Assembly: GCF_937863485.1 (NCBI RefSeq)
Contig: NZ_CALMFY010000020.1
Location: 1 to 60,654 of the forward strand
DNA length: 60,654 nucleotides
Direction: 5' to 3'
DNA from: an uncultured Nostoc sp.
GTDB taxonomy: Bacteria > Cyanobacteriota > Cyanobacteriia > Cyanobacteriales > Nostocaceae
Shown here: piece after piece, positions 17,772 to 27,855 of the stretch
Numbering within the stretch: position 1 is the stretch's first letter
Layout of the letters: every line of letters begins with the position of its first letter
Position numbers and translations under genes: made by a program
The notes under the pieces: model-generated
Seen by the model: the letters and a program-made list of their open reading frames with translations, nothing else
The model's database searches: none
Told to the model about the DNA's origin: nothing

Positions 17772-18794
17772 CTAATTGATAGCTTTTCGTTTTTTATTTA
17801 CGTTATAAGACATGTCATAAACTGATTTATTACCCCTCACATAGTATTGAATTCGACGTTCGATAATAGTGTTAAATCGGGAAAGAAAATCAGGAAAAAA
17901 GTAGGGATTTTCTCCCATTTTTCTTAATGCTGTTAACCATTTTCCTTGCTTTATAGGCACTACAACTTGAAAGTAAGCTAGATTTTTCTGATAAACTGCA
18001 AGATTAGAAGACAGAGCACGCATTAAAGCTGGATTTTTTTTCACAACTTCTTGTTGCATGAAAGAATTAGTAGCACTTAAGTATTGATTTAGACGTAACA
18101 ATATACTTTGACGTACAAGAGAAATAGGGCGTGAGCGGTAGAAATAATAGGGTTCTGGCACAATAAAAAAGCGAGCGCCATTGATTAAGCATTTCAGATC
18201 AAGCCAAAAGTCCTCAGCTATGCTGAGGGTTTCATCGTACTCAATGCCGTGCTTAACCATAAATTCTCGTTTGAATATAGGCTTGCTTAAACCAAGACGC
18301 AACCCTGCTTTTCCATAGATATCAGTTTCCACAAAATAAATGAGATCGATTTGAAGAATTTTATCTATATGTTCTCCACTTTCTTGAATCAATGTACTCC
18401 AAGGAGATGTTGCACCATCTTTGATTAAATAAGGATCGTCAGCAATCATGTCTGCATTTGTTTCCTCTGCCAGCAACACAAGCTTTTCTAATCTTTCGGG
18501 AGCATACCAGTCATCTGAATCAAGAACAGCAATCCATTCTCCTTGGGCTGCTCTGAGAGCACAATTACGCGCAGCAGAAACCCCAAGGTTTTGTTGATTA
18601 ACTATTACTTTGAGACGTTGGTCAGTAAAACTTTTAACGACTTCTACAGTTTTATCACTTGAACCATCATCGACCACGATAACTTCAATATCAGTGAGCG
18701 TTTGCTCTAAGGCTGACTCTATTGCCTTGGCAATATAAGCTTCAGTATTATAAGCAGGGATAATGACAGATACTTTAGGATTCACGAAACTCAA
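17772..18794 (-). CDS. Family 2 glycosyltransferase
   Basis: 340 residues with a GT-A fold at the N terminus: VSVIIPAYNTEAYIAKAIES (8-27), VIVVDDGSSDKTVE, NLGVSAARNCAL, and the metal-binding acidic motif VLDSDDWY. GT2 enzymes transfer a sugar from a nucleotide donor, usually for polysaccharide, glycolipid or heterocyst envelope synthesis. Acceptor and donor cannot be read from the sequence. No transmembrane segment is evident. It has no adjacent glycan genes and about 180 bases separate its start from the next gene, so it appears to be a single-gene unit. Confidence 0.9.
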   Translation of the reverse strand: MSFVNPKVSVIIPAYNTEAYIAKAIESALEQTLTDIEVIVVDDGSSDKTVEVVKSFTDQRLKVIVNQQNLGVSAARNCALRAAQGEWIAVLDSDDWYAPERLEKLVLLAEETNADMIADDPYLIKDGATSPWSTLIQESGEHIDKILQIDLIYFVETDIYGKAGLRLGLSKPIFKREFMVKHGIEYDETLSIAEDFWLDLKCLINGARFFIVPEPYYFYRSRPISLVRQSILLRLNQYLSATNSFMQQEVVKKNPALMRALSSNLAVYQKNLAYFQVVVPIKQGKWLTALRKMGENPYFFPDFLSRFNTIIERRIQYYVRGNKSVYDMSYNVNKKRKAIN

Positions 18795-18972
18795 CTCCAG
18801 ACTACACGGTTCGGTAAAAATGCTAAAATCCTGACGATAATTTGATAACTACTTTTTTAGTATACAACTCAGTAGGTTGGTGAAAATAAACGATGACTCC
18901 TTAAGGTCAGATATGAAACATTGAACGTTGCCATTGTTTGAGCAGTCGGCTTCCAGCCTAAACATACAGCGC

Positions 18973-19419
18973 TTAAGTTGACTGACGCTCTAGGCTAGCT
19001 TCCATTGTGTTAGTCAAAAAATGACCAGCCAAGATGCCACTACTGAGGTAATATGTATCTTCCGAAATGCGGTGGAGGGTTTCAAAGCCACTACGACGCT
19101 GACGATCGCCTAGTACCCAGTAACGCTGCACAATAGTATCTAGACCAATCCAGCCTTCACCTTCAACCTGCCCCAAAATATTATGTTGTAGTAAAAAAGT
19201 ATACTGACGCTCTCCATCATGCAGCCGCCCCTTGTATTGCAGAGAGATTTCGGAGCGATCGCTACCTGGGAATATCAGCTTTGTAGCCATAGTGAACCAG
19301 TTATCTCGATTCCAAGCTACCAAGGTCATACCCTTGACGCTGATTGGCATACCATTGCGTTCCAGCCAATTTCCTTGCATTGCCCAGCGTCCTGGTTCCA
19401 ATAAAAAAGTATGAGCCAC
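18973..19419 (-). CDS. Conserved hypothetical protein
   Basis: 148 residues rich in aromatic and beta-strand-like segments (TFLLEPGRWAMQGNW, YTFLLQHNILGQVEGEGWIG, GFETLHRISEDTYYLSSGIL). No signal peptide or membrane segment is seen. The pattern suggests a small lipocalin-like or beta-barrel domain, but this is only a shape argument. It lies 120 bases after anmK on the same strand and may share its transcript. Confidence 0.65.
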   Translation of the reverse strand: MAHTFLLEPGRWAMQGNWLERNGMPISVKGMTLVAWNRDNWFTMATKLIFPGSDRSEISLQYKGRLHDGERQYTFLLQHNILGQVEGEGWIGLDTIVQRYWVLGDRQRRSGFETLHRISEDTYYLSSGILAGHFLTNTMEASLERQST

Positions 19420-19539
19420 ATTCTATATTCCCTGCCTTGATCGAGTGCCGCCAAGACTACAGTTATAGCAGTGCTGAGTTGCAAGTGCTGAATGAATGAA
19501 GAAATTTTTTTATCTTATTTATTGTTCCTGTCTCAGAAC

Positions 19540-20868
19540 TCAGGACTGACCTTTGTGAATTTCTCCCAAAAGCACTTCTTGAGGTGCCCCAGTGGCAGTA
19601 GGTAGGTTGCCAGGAATACCCAAATTTCGCCAGTAGGCTAAAATCGCGAAGGCGATCGCTTCTTTAAAATCTGCACTCAGACCGACTTCATCTGTAGTCC
19701 ATACTGGTATTGATGTCAACAATAACTGTAATCTTTGTTTCAAATAGAGGTTGCGACTACCACCGCCACATAATAGTACCCGTTGTGGCATTTCCGGTAA
19801 AAAAGTGCGGTAACTCTGAACAATTGAAGCAGCTGTAAGTTCCGTCAGAGTTGCCAGTACGTCGGCAGCATTGAGTTGGTATGCTTGGGCATCTTTTAAA
19901 CACTGATGTAGGTAAGTCACACCAAATAACTCTCGACCAGTAGATTTGGGTGGCGGCAGATGAAAATAGTCTTGGTTGAGCCATTGTTCTACCAACGGAT
20001 GACAAGGAGTACCACTCGCTGCCCAATTGCCATCTTCATCGTAAGTTTTAGCACCAGCGCTTAAATGCTCCACCCCCAGATCCAACAGACTATTTCCTGG
20101 GCCAGTATCCCAAGCGCGAATTTTTGAGAGCCAGTCGCCATGCTGAGGCGGAATATAAGCAACATTACCAATACCACCAATGTTTTGAATACAACGCCCT
20201 TCTTTAGGATGACTGAGCAAATAGGCATCTACTCTGGGCACGAGAGGCGCACCATGACCACCAATAGCGATATCAGCAACGCGGAAGTTGCTCACAGTTG
20301 TAATGCCCGTAAGATTGGCAATTAATGCACCGCGCCCTAGTTGCAGACTGTAACCCAAGGGAGTGCTGTTAGCGGTAGCGGGGCGTTTAGCCCCTGCTAG
20401 GTCAGAAATTAAAATTTCTCTCCTCCCCTGCTCCCCTGCTTCCCTTGCTCCCCTGCTCCCCTGGTTACTAAGCGCAGTCAAAGTATGTTCCCCTGCTCCC
20501 CCAGGTGGTCGATGAAAAACCGTCTGACCGTGGGAGCCAATGAGAGTGGCTGGCTGATGACCAATTTGAATATTTTGGGCGGCTTGGGCAAAAACTTGAG
20601 CGATCGCATCATCTATTTCTGCCAATTCTGCCATTGAGATGGCAACGCCTGCACCAACTGCCAATATTCTTTCTCTGAGTTCGGCTGGATAAGGATATGT
20701 TGCTCCAGCTAGCAACTCAATTTTGATATCTAATTCTGTACCGGAAATCTCTACCAACACAGTGTCTATGCCATCTACGGATGTGCCACTAATTAAACCT
20801 ATAACGCGAGTAGGGACAGCAGCTTCTTCAATCGGATGCATTGATAAAGATTCTTTTGTTAATTGCAA
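19540..20868 (-). CDS. anmK: Anhydro-N-acetylmuramic acid kinase
   Basis: AnmK hydrolyses and phosphorylates 1,6-anhydro-MurNAc from peptidoglycan turnover to MurNAc-6-phosphate. The family opening [47 protein letters not shown] and [10 protein letters not shown] are all present. The reading from 20868 is 442 residues. A second Met at codon 10 (20841) gives a more usual N terminus. About 40 residues after HRPP ([20 protein letters not shown] and following) are extra compared with the family. They are encoded by a CTCCCCTG-type low-complexity repeat (about 20420-20505), an in-frame repeat insertion in a surface loop. The enzyme probably still folds because the flanking motifs are intact. Confidence 0.92.
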   Translation of the reverse strand: MQLTKESLSMHPIEEAAVPTRVIGLISGTSVDGIDTVLVEISGTELDIKIELLAGATYPYPAELRERILAVGAGVAISMAELAEIDDAIAQVFAQAAQNIQIGHQPATLIGSHGQTVFHRPPGGAGEHTLTALSNQGSRGAREAGEQGRREILISDLAGAKRPATANSTPLGYSLQLGRGALIANLTGITTVSNFRVADIAIGGHGAPLVPRVDAYLLSHPKEGRCIQNIGGIGNVAYIPPQHGDWLSKIRAWDTGPGNSLLDLGVEHLSAGAKTYDEDGNWAASGTPCHPLVEQWLNQDYFHLPPPKSTGRELFGVTYLHQCLKDAQAYQLNAADVLATLTELTAASIVQSYRTFLPEMPQRVLLCGGGSRNLYLKQRLQLLLTSIPVWTTDEVGLSADFKEAIAFAILAYWRNLGIPGNLPTATGAPQEVLLGEIHKGQS

Positions 20869-21004
20869 GAGGTAGTTTAATTCATGTTACTACCCATGTC
20901 AAAAAAAACTAAGGTGGCATAGTTAACGGAGAAAGACGAATTGTGAGAGAAGGAATTAGAGGCAGCCGACGGCTACCTGTCAAAGAACGTGGTAGTCCCT
21001 TGAA
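20869..21004. other. Intergenic region upstream of anmK
   Basis: It should contain the anmK promoter. No repeat or operator stands out. Confidence 0.35.
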
Positions 21005-21220
21005 GCAGAAAAAATAATTACGTTGCAAATTACAGCAATTCCAGAGTTATTAAAGGTATTAGAACTATCTAGATATATTGTGAAAATTGATGCAATCAGT
21101 TGTCAGAAATAGATTGGGAAGTTAATCACTCTAACATTATGCAGATTATGTAATTACCTTAAAGAATAACCAAGGTAATCTTGAGCATGAAATTGAAAAA
21201 CTATTCAGCCAAAGGATAAA
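21005..21220 (+). pseudogene. Relic of an ISAs1-type transposase
   Basis: One frame from 21029 reads ITAIPELLKVLELSRYIVKI, then DAISCQK and a stop. After a frameshift the sequence from about 21150 reads ADYVITLKNNQGNLEHEIEK and continues LFSQ. Both blocks are hallmarks of ISAs1-family DDE transposases (the aspartate in TIDAMGCQ-type and the LKGNQG-type strand). The ends of the original gene are gone and I see no intact inverted repeats, so this is a fragment. Confidence 0.7.
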
Positions 21221-21542
21221 CACAGGTTTTCAAAGGATTGGTATAGTCCAATGCCTCATACCTTCTTGATCTAGAACCAGAAAAATATAAACTACCTGCA
21301 AATCACAAAATAGTACGTCTTATAAATAAAGCTTCTTTACAATTTTACACTGATAACTTCACGCTTTTTACATAAAGTGATAGACATCATAGAACATAAT
21401 ATAAGTGATTTTTCTTTAAAAAATATTTAAAAGTTTACATATATATCTAAGTATAATCAAAGAGAAAAAGTAGTAATCCTTCTGATGTTGGAATTTGGAG
21501 GCACATCGCACAATGAGGCTATGAACACGAAAAATTAAAAAA
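21221..21542. other. Intergenic region upstream of the exported protein
   Basis: An AT-rich stretch that should carry the promoter for the gene at 21543. GGAGG at 21497-21501 is too far from that ATG to be its ribosome site. Confidence 0.35.
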
Positions 21543-22346
21543 ATGAAAAGTCTTTTAATTAAGTCCGCGATCGCTTCTGGTGTTGTTTTGTCCTTAGCTA
21601 CTGTTACCCGTCCTGTAATGGCTGCGTCTTTTACGGTATCAATAGAAAACCCAGGCGTGCAAAATGCACAATTATCAAATCTTGTTAATGCTCATATACA
21701 AAATTTTGATGCACAAACACAAGGTTACAGTGCAACAGGTTTTCAATGGAATGAGGGAACAACAAATATTGGTAGCTATCAGAAGACTCTGATCGTGAAT
21801 GCAGATCAATATGGTGGTGCTGTTGGAACAGGCAAATATTTTGATGTAGATACCAGTAGATCAAGTAATGGTCAAACGGTTTCTACCCTAAATTTGACAA
21901 CCCCACAAAGTTACTTTGGACTTTGGTGGTCTGCGGGAGATAGTAATAACGTACTTACATTTCTTTCACAAGGTAAGGTTGTACAAAGTATAACAACTGC
22001 TGATGTGGTTAATTATATCGGAAAGCTACCAAATAAAGCCAGCTACTACGGTAATCCTAATTCGACATTCCAAAATCAGGATTCTGGAGAACCCTTTGCG
22101 TTCATCAACTTCTACGAAGTTGGCGGAACTTTTGATCAGGTTCAATTCAGCAATGTTGGCGGAACTGGTTTTGAATCAGATAATCATACAATCGCCACTA
22201 GCTACAAGAGTATCACCGGTAGCGTCGTTACAGCAGCAGTTCCTGAGTCTTCTTCTGTATTAGGAGTTCTTGTAATTGGTTTGGTGGGTGCTACTTCAGT
22301 TCTGACTCGTCGAGTCAATAAAAAGTCAGTTTTGCAATTGTCATAA
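21543..22346 (+). CDS. Exported protein with PEP-CTERM-like sorting tail
   Basis: 267 residues. There is a cleavable signal peptide (MKSLLIKSAIASGVVLSLAT, cut probably after the VMAA-like site near residue 28). The C-terminal sorting tail has VPESSS, a hydrophobic helix (VLGVLVIGLVGATSVL) and the basic end TRRVNKK. The usual motif is VPEPSS, so the second proline is replaced by Ser. The middle is a beta-rich region (YFGLWWSAGDSNNVLTF, FAFINFYEVGGTFDQVQFSN) like many exported cyanobacterial PEP-CTERM proteins. A surface or exopolysaccharide-associated role is typical of the class. The substrate is unknown. It is transcribed alone. Confidence 0.82.
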   Translation: MKSLLIKSAIASGVVLSLATVTRPVMAASFTVSIENPGVQNAQLSNLVNAHIQNFDAQTQGYSATGFQWNEGTTNIGSYQKTLIVNADQYGGAVGTGKYFDVDTSRSSNGQTVSTLNLTTPQSYFGLWWSAGDSNNVLTFLSQGKVVQSITTADVVNYIGKLPNKASYYGNPNSTFQNQDSGEPFAFINFYEVGGTFDQVQFSNVGGTGFESDNHTIATSYKSITGSVVTAAVPESSSVLGVLVIGLVGATSVLTRRVNKKSVLQLS

Positions 22347-22981
22347 CTGTTGCAATTTGCAAACAAGACGATTTCTGGCTCACATTAAGGGTCTTCTGCA
22401 CTTTTAATGATAATTAAGGGAATGTCACTCGCAACGTTAATAGCACCGTTTTTTTGTTCCAGTCTTTATGCCGTTTGTCTTTGCAATTAGTGTACTAACC
22501 GCAGTCGTTTTTGGGAAAAGTGTTACAGAGATGCTAAGTCTTGGGCGTTCCGGCGTTGGATCATCAAGTTTCTCTGCAAACGTAATAACGAGAAATTGCA
22601 AAGTGGAAAGCAATTTCTTAAAAGATACTAATTCTAGCTCAGTAAGATTTGCCTGATTTTCTCTCTACTCTACTTCCAGACCCCACGTTCGCGTAGTGTG
22701 CCGTAGGCAGGATTTCAAAAGTTCCAGTGAAAAGTCAACATAAAACACAAGTTAGGGCGAGCTTACTTAGGTAAGTTCGCTCTAATTCTTTTGTCATTTA
22801 TTTTATCATCAGCCGCTCTACAACACTTGGAGAAAGTTGGACAATGCCTGGATTGCTTCCTGCTTTAGCTTGGAGATGTCGGCATTACCTAGTCCAGAGG
22901 CTTAAGAACTGATCCTAAAGCCCAGGTCTTAAGATATCGATATGATAGAAAAGTAGATAAAATTTAAAAAATATTTATCGA
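22347..22981. other. Gene-free region with a terminator
   Basis: The 62-codon frame at 22468-22656 has no recognisable features and I do not accept it. The long hairpin at 22752-22785 is the main structure. Confidence 0.45.
22752..22785. terminator. 15-bp hairpin, probable terminator
   Basis: TTAGGGCGAGCTTAC pairs with GTAAGTTCGCTCTAA (two G-T wobbles) around a TTAG loop, followed by TTCTTTTGTC. It lies 400 bases past the exported-protein gene and 200 before the transporter. Confidence 0.55.
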
Positions 22982-24397
22982 ATGGTGCTTCAATCATCTG
23001 GCTTGTCCAAAGTTAAAGACTCATTAACACAGAAAATCTTCTTGGGTAATGAACCCAATGCGGAGTTAATTGCAATTCTCACCGTTTACTTTGTCCAAGG
23101 AATTTTAGGGCTATCGCGTTTAGCCGTTAGCTTTTTCCTCAAAGATGAACTCCTGCTGAGTCCAGTCCAGGTGTCGGCGCTATTCGGAATTGTCTTGCTA
23201 CCTTGGATGATCAAGCCAGTGTTTGGTTTTATCTCTGATGGCTTGCCTATATTTGGCTATCGTAGGCGTCCTTACTTGATTTTATCCGGGATACTGGGAA
23301 CTGCTTCCTGGGTAAGTCTGGCCACAATAGTTCATACTACCTGGGCAGCTATGTTAGCGATCGCTCTTAGTTCTCTGTCTGTCGCCATGAGTGATGTCAT
23401 AGTTGACTCACTGGTTGTTGAAAGAGCCAGAGGCGAATCGCAAGCGAAAGCCGGTTCACTACAATCTGTGTGCTGGGGTGCTTCTGCGATCGGAGGTTTG
23501 ATAACAGCATACTTTAGCGGTCTACTGCTCCAATACTTTACTAGCCGTACTGTCTTTGGAATTACCGCCTTGTTTCCTCTTATCGTTTCAGGGGTAGCTT
23601 GGTTAATTGCTGAGTCCCCCGTTAGCAAAGATTCTCAAGATAATGATCACACCAACTCTTTACCAATCAAACATCAACTGAAGCAGCTACGCCAAGCCAT
23701 TACCCAAAAAACAATTTGGCTACCAACGGCGTTTATCTTCGTCTGGCAAGCTACGCCAAGTGCTGACTCAGCCTTTTTCTACTTCTCTACCAACGAATTA
23801 CACTTTGAACCAGAATTTTTGGGGCGGGTACACTTGGTAACAAGTTTCGCTTCTCTAGCAGGTGTTTGGATTTTTCAACGTTTCCTCAAAAGCATCCCTT
23901 TTCGCGTGATTTTTGCTTGGAGTACCGTCCTTTCGTCAATTTTAGGGATGACGATGCTGTTGTTAGTGACTCACACAAACAGGCGGTTGGGTATAGATGA
24001 CCACTGGTTTAGTTTGGGTGATAGTGTTGTTCTTTCCGTGATGGGTCAAATTGCTTTTATGCAAGTGATGGTTCTAGCAGCAAGGCTTTGTCCCTCTGGT
24101 GTGGAAGCGACATTATTTGCCTTGTTAATGTCGGTGTTTAATTCTGCCGGAACGGTTTCTCGGGCATTTGGGGCATTAATCACGTATTGGCTGGGGATCA
24201 CCGCAACGAACTTTGAGTCACTTTGGCTGTTGGTGTTAATTACTAACCTCAGCACGCTATTGCCCCTACCATTTATCAACTGGCTACCTGCTGCTGAAGA
24301 TCAAACTGAGACACCCAAAGATGGGGAAAAACCGTTTTTGCCTGATTTGATGTCTGAGTTGGTACTGAGAGAACCAGAGTCAGAAATAGTGGAATAG
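22982..24397 (+). CDS. Folate/biopterin transporter family (BT1/FBT) permease
   Basis: 471 residues with about 12 hydrophobic helices. Family marks include LSRLAVSFFLKDELLLSPVQ, PWMIKPVFGFISDGLPIFGY followed by RRRPYLI, and DVIVDSLVVERARGES. The BT1/FBT family of the major facilitator superfamily moves folates and pterins in Leishmania, plants and Synechocystis (slr0642 type). The substrate here is inferred from family only. The protein sits in the inner or plasma membrane. The carotenoid oxygenase gene starts 97 bases later on the same strand, but a functional link is not obvious. Confidence 0.88.
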   Translation: MVLQSSGLSKVKDSLTQKIFLGNEPNAELIAILTVYFVQGILGLSRLAVSFFLKDELLLSPVQVSALFGIVLLPWMIKPVFGFISDGLPIFGYRRRPYLILSGILGTASWVSLATIVHTTWAAMLAIALSSLSVAMSDVIVDSLVVERARGESQAKAGSLQSVCWGASAIGGLITAYFSGLLLQYFTSRTVFGITALFPLIVSGVAWLIAESPVSKDSQDNDHTNSLPIKHQLKQLRQAITQKTIWLPTAFIFVWQATPSADSAFFYFSTNELHFEPEFLGRVHLVTSFASLAGVWIFQRFLKSIPFRVIFAWSTVLSSILGMTMLLLVTHTNRRLGIDDHWFSLGDSVVLSVMGQIAFMQVMVLAARLCPSGVEATLFALLMSVFNSAGTVSRAFGALITYWLGITATNFESLWLLVLITNLSTLLPLPFINWLPAAEDQTETPKDGEKPFLPDLMSELVLREPESEIVE

Positions 24398-24494
24398 TGT
24401 AATAAATATTACGCACTGGCGTAGCAAAGTCGCAAATAAATTATTTTTAGCGGCTACATATTTTCGTACATGGGAACACTAAAAAATAAACTAT

Positions 24495-25994
24495 ATGCAG
24501 AGTTTTAAAAGTCAAGAAAGCCCAGTAACAGAAAAATCCTACACTCGTGCAGACTGGCAAGGAGGATATCAATCTCTGACCCAAGAGTTTGATTATTGGA
24601 TTGATGATATAGAAGGACAAATTCCTAAAGAATTACAAGGGACGCTGTTTAGAAATGGCCCTGGTTTGCTAGATGTGAATGGGCAACCCCTTCATCACCC
24701 ATTTGATGGGGATGGGATGATTAGCAAAATTACCTTTACCAACGGTCGCGCTCATTTTCGTAACCGCTATGTCCACACAACTGGCTATTTGGCAGAGCAA
24801 AAAGCGGGAAAAATTCTCTATCGCGGTACTTTTGGTACTCAAAAACCCGGCGGTTGGCTAGCTAATATATTTGACTTCAAACTCAAAAATATCGCTAATA
24901 CAAATGTTATTTATTGGGGTGGGAAATTGCTAGCGCTGTGGGAAGGGGGTGAAGCATATCGCCTCGATCCTTATACTCTTGAAACCTTGGGCAATGAATA
25001 TTTTAATGGTGTTTTGTCAGCCGATGAAGCTTTCGCTGCACATCCCCGTTTGGAAAATAATTGCGAACAAGATGGGGGCGCACCTTGTCTGGTAAATTTC
25101 TCGATTAAGCCGGGATTATCTACCACAATTACTATTTTCGAGCTAAACTCAGCAGGTAAAATTGTTAGACAGCACGCTCATAGTGTTCCAGGTTTTTGTT
25201 TCATTCACGATTTTGTCATTACTCCCAATTACTGCATCTTCTTTCAAAATCCTGTCACCTTTAATCCCATACCTTTTGCTTTGGGAATACGTGCGGCGGG
25301 AGAATGTATCAAATTTCAGCCAAATCAGCCAACTCAAATTATAATTATTCCCCGCTTCCCGAAAGAAGGGCAAGAAAAGATAAAAATTCTGGAAACTCAG
25401 TCGGGTTTCGTCTTCCACCACATTAATGCTTTTGAAGTAGGAGACGAAGTTTTGATTGACTCCATTTGCTACCAATCTTTCCCAGAAGTAGAACCCGAAA
25501 GCGATTTTCGACAAGTTGATATTGAGGCACTTTCACCTGGGCAACTCTGGCGATTTTATCTGAATCTAAAGAATGGGACAGTCCGGGGGGAATTGATTGA
25601 TGGCCGTTGTTGTGAATTTCCCAGTATACATCCGGCGAATGTGGGACGTCCTTATCGATATCTATATATAGGCGTGGCTCATGCAGAGACTGGTAATGCT
25701 CCCTTACAAGCATTGCTGAAAATTGATTTAGAGTCTGGAGAAAGACAATTTTGGAGTGCTGCACCCCGTGGTTTTGTAGGTGAACCGATTTTTGTCCCAC
25801 GCCCAGATTCTGAAAAGGAAGATGATGGTTGGATATTAGCTTTGGTTTATGATGCTACTCATCACCGCTCAGATGTAGTGATTTTAGATGCCAGTGATTT
25901 CCATAAAGGAGTAATTGCTCGGCTACATCTCAAGCATCATATCCCCTATGGTTTGCATGGAAGCTTTACTTCTAAGGTTTTTCTAAAAATTTGA
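24495..25994 (+). CDS. Carotenoid cleavage oxygenase
   Basis: 499 residues of the RPE65/CCD beta-propeller family. It has the N-terminal GTLFRNGPGLLDVNG and HHPFDGDGMI, and four iron-binding histidines placed in AAHPRLE, FIHDFVIT, FHHINAFE and the C-terminal GLHGSF. NVIYWGGKLLALWEGG is another family signature. Cyanobacterial members cleave apocarotenals or carotenoids at a double bond to make retinal-type products. Which bond is cut cannot be told from sequence alone. Its stop lies 4 bases from the stop of the convergent kdpD, so the two transcripts face each other. Confidence 0.93.
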   Translation: MQSFKSQESPVTEKSYTRADWQGGYQSLTQEFDYWIDDIEGQIPKELQGTLFRNGPGLLDVNGQPLHHPFDGDGMISKITFTNGRAHFRNRYVHTTGYLAEQKAGKILYRGTFGTQKPGGWLANIFDFKLKNIANTNVIYWGGKLLALWEGGEAYRLDPYTLETLGNEYFNGVLSADEAFAAHPRLENNCEQDGGAPCLVNFSIKPGLSTTITIFELNSAGKIVRQHAHSVPGFCFIHDFVITPNYCIFFQNPVTFNPIPFALGIRAAGECIKFQPNQPTQIIIIPRFPKEGQEKIKILETQSGFVFHHINAFEVGDEVLIDSICYQSFPEVEPESDFRQVDIEALSPGQLWRFYLNLKNGTVRGELIDGRCCEFPSIHPANVGRPYRYLYIGVAHAETGNAPLQALLKIDLESGERQFWSAAPRGFVGEPIFVPRPDSEKEDDGWILALVYDATHHRSDVVILDASDFHKGVIARLHLKHHIPYGLHGSFTSKVFLKI

Positions 25995-25998
25995 TCCT

Positions 25999-27180
25999 TT
26001 ATTTGGATGAAACCATTTTTTCGCTGGCAATGATATGCAAATCTATATTTTTGAGCAAGCGTACCAATTTTTGCGTCAAAGATCCTTTGAGGAGCATTTG
26101 CCAGCGCGATCGCTGACTCTCTCCAATTACAATTTGGGTGATCCGATATTTCTCGGCGACTTGGGCGATCGCATTAGCTACATTACTGTTGGTAACACGA
26201 AGAAAAGTACCTTCAAATTCTTTACAAAGTTTCTCACAAGTGTGGATGTGTAAGCTTTCCTCTTTAGTAAGGAAGCGCTCAGAATCAGCCACAAACAAGG
26301 TATAAAGCGGCGCGTTCATATAGTTAGCCAGCCTCGCACCCCGGCGTAACAGTTGCACTGAGTTGGGATAAGTGGATACACACACCAAAACCCGCTCGTG
26401 AATATTACAAAATTGCCCGTTGGGGGTAGTAGCGTTCGCAAAGCGTGCGCGAAGCGCAATCGCATTTTCTTCCACGTTGTCTGCTACTTCCCGCAAAGCC
26501 AACTCCCGCAAAGCAATCAGGTTACGACGTTGGAAAAAGTTATCGAGGGATTGTTGGATTTTTTGCGGTGCGTAAATCTTCCCTTCTAATAACCGTTCTT
26601 GCAGGGTTTCCGGTGTAACATCTACTAACACAACTTCATCTGCTTCATCCAGAATTCTGTCAGGAACACGCTCACGGACTACCACACCAGTAATTCGGGC
26701 TACTAAGTCATTGAGACTTTCCAAATGTTGCACATTCATTGTGGAGTAGACATCAATACCTGCTGCCAAAACTATTTCTACATCTTCGTAGCGTTTTTCG
26801 CGTGGGGAATCAGGGACATTAGTATGGGCAAGTTCATCGATTAAGACTAATTGGGGCGATCGCTTTAAAATAGCATCGGTATCCATGTCCGTTAGCGTCA
26901 ACTCACCCCGAGGATATTGCTTGCGGGCTATAATTTCCAGTCCCTCTGCCTTCTGTGCTGTCTCCTTGCGTCCGTGGGTTTCCAAAAGCCCAACGACGAC
27001 ATCAATTCCTTCCTGTTTGAGTGCGTGTCCCTCTTCCAACATCCGGTAGGTTTTGCCTACCCCAGGAGCCATGCCAATAAAAATTTTATGCTTACCCCGC
27101 CGTCGTGCCGGATAAAGAGAGTAACTTGCAGTATTTAAAGGTGCAGTGCCAGCCGAAGTAGTATTACTATTATCTGACAT
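25999..27180 (-). CDS. kdpD: Short KdpD: N-terminal KdpD domain plus universal-stress domain, no kinase
   Basis: 393 residues. The KdpD N-terminal domain has a Walker A-type GMAPGVGKT (36-44), LLETHGRKET, LIDELAHTN and ERYEDVEIVLAAGIDVYST. A universal-stress-protein fold follows (about 255-385, with VIGESQRSRWQMLLKGSLT). The four-helix membrane segment, GAF and histidine kinase of full-length KdpD are absent, and the gene ends in a normal stop. Short KdpD proteins of this type are known from Anabaena. They occur at the end of the kdp operon, as here. It probably senses potassium or c-di-AMP and acts through another kinase, which is inference. It follows kdpC by 72 bases. Confidence 0.92.
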   Translation of the reverse strand: MSDNSNTTSAGTAPLNTASYSLYPARRRGKHKIFIGMAPGVGKTYRMLEEGHALKQEGIDVVVGLLETHGRKETAQKAEGLEIIARKQYPRGELTLTDMDTDAILKRSPQLVLIDELAHTNVPDSPREKRYEDVEIVLAAGIDVYSTMNVQHLESLNDLVARITGVVVRERVPDRILDEADEVVLVDVTPETLQERLLEGKIYAPQKIQQSLDNFFQRRNLIALRELALREVADNVEENAIALRARFANATTPNGQFCNIHERVLVCVSTYPNSVQLLRRGARLANYMNAPLYTLFVADSERFLTKEESLHIHTCEKLCKEFEGTFLRVTNSNVANAIAQVAEKYRITQIVIGESQRSRWQMLLKGSLTQKLVRLLKNIDLHIIASEKMVSSK

Positions 27181-27252
27181 TTCATTCTTGGTATCTGTAT
27201 GGCAATCCTATTTTCATCAGAAAACGGCGCTTTACCCATGCCCAATGCCCAT

Positions 27253-27855
27253 TTATTGATTTTGCTGACGATTAATATCTTGCAAGTCAAGAGCATAGTT
27301 CAATCGCAGAACATTGACTCCCGGTTCTCCAAAAATCCATAAAAATCTGCCATCACTATACTTATTAATTAAACGGAGGATCTCATCTTCTTTTACTCCT
27401 CGCGCACCAGCAACCCGCGTTAATTGCTGCCGGGCTGCTTTTAATGAAATATGCGGATCTAAACCAGAAGCAGACGTATAAATTATATCAGCAATCGGTT
27501 GAAGATTTTCGTCTCGCAATTGATTTGCCTGTTCTAGAATCCGGTTGAGTAGCTCTGGATTGCTTGCAGCGAGATTGCTGGCTCCAGATATACCAGTTGG
27601 CTTGGCTTTTTTGCCTTGGCTATATCTAACAGTACTGGGACGGGGATGGAAATATCGCTCAGATGTGAACACTTGACCAATCAAAGCTGAACCGATTGGT
27701 TGATTATTTAGATTTCGCATGATACTGCCATTGGCTTGATATGGCAAAAAAACTTGACCCACTACAAGGATTACCAAAGGATAGATGATTGCAGTCAACA
27801 ACCAAAGCATTAGAGTGATGAAAATTGCTCTGATAGTTTCTCGAATAATAGCCAT
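27253..27855 (-). CDS. kdpC: Potassium-transporting ATPase subunit KdpC
   Basis: From the ATG at 27855 the protein has 200 residues, the normal KdpC size. It begins MAIIRETIRAIFITLMLWLL, a single N-terminal helix, and continues with the family marks GSALIGQVFTSERYFHPRPS, GASNLAASNPELL, YTSASGLDPHIS and KYSDGRFLWIFGEPGVNVL. GGAAAA-like GGAAAA (read GGAAAAC) lies at a suitable distance upstream. The frame stays open upstream to 28032, but those residues belong to a decayed kdpF/G-like gene and not to KdpC. KdpC stabilises the KdpA-KdpB complex and is needed for high-affinity K+ uptake. Confidence 0.93.
   Translation of the reverse strand: MAIIRETIRAIFITLMLWLLTAIIYPLVILVVGQVFLPYQANGSIMRNLNNQPIGSALIGQVFTSERYFHPRPSTVRYSQGKKAKPTGISGASNLAASNPELLNRILEQANQLRDENLQPIADIIYTSASGLDPHISLKAARQQLTRVAGARGVKEDEILRLINKYSDGRFLWIFGEPGVNVLRLNYALDLQDINRQQNQ

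Noticed and set aside
17625..17825. 66-codon plus-strand frame overlapping the glycosyltransferase end
   Set aside because: It overlaps the 3' end of a well-supported gene and shows no family features.
22468..22656. 62-codon frame after the exported-protein gene
   Set aside because: No ribosome site, no family feature and unusual composition; it lies in a spacer before a terminator.
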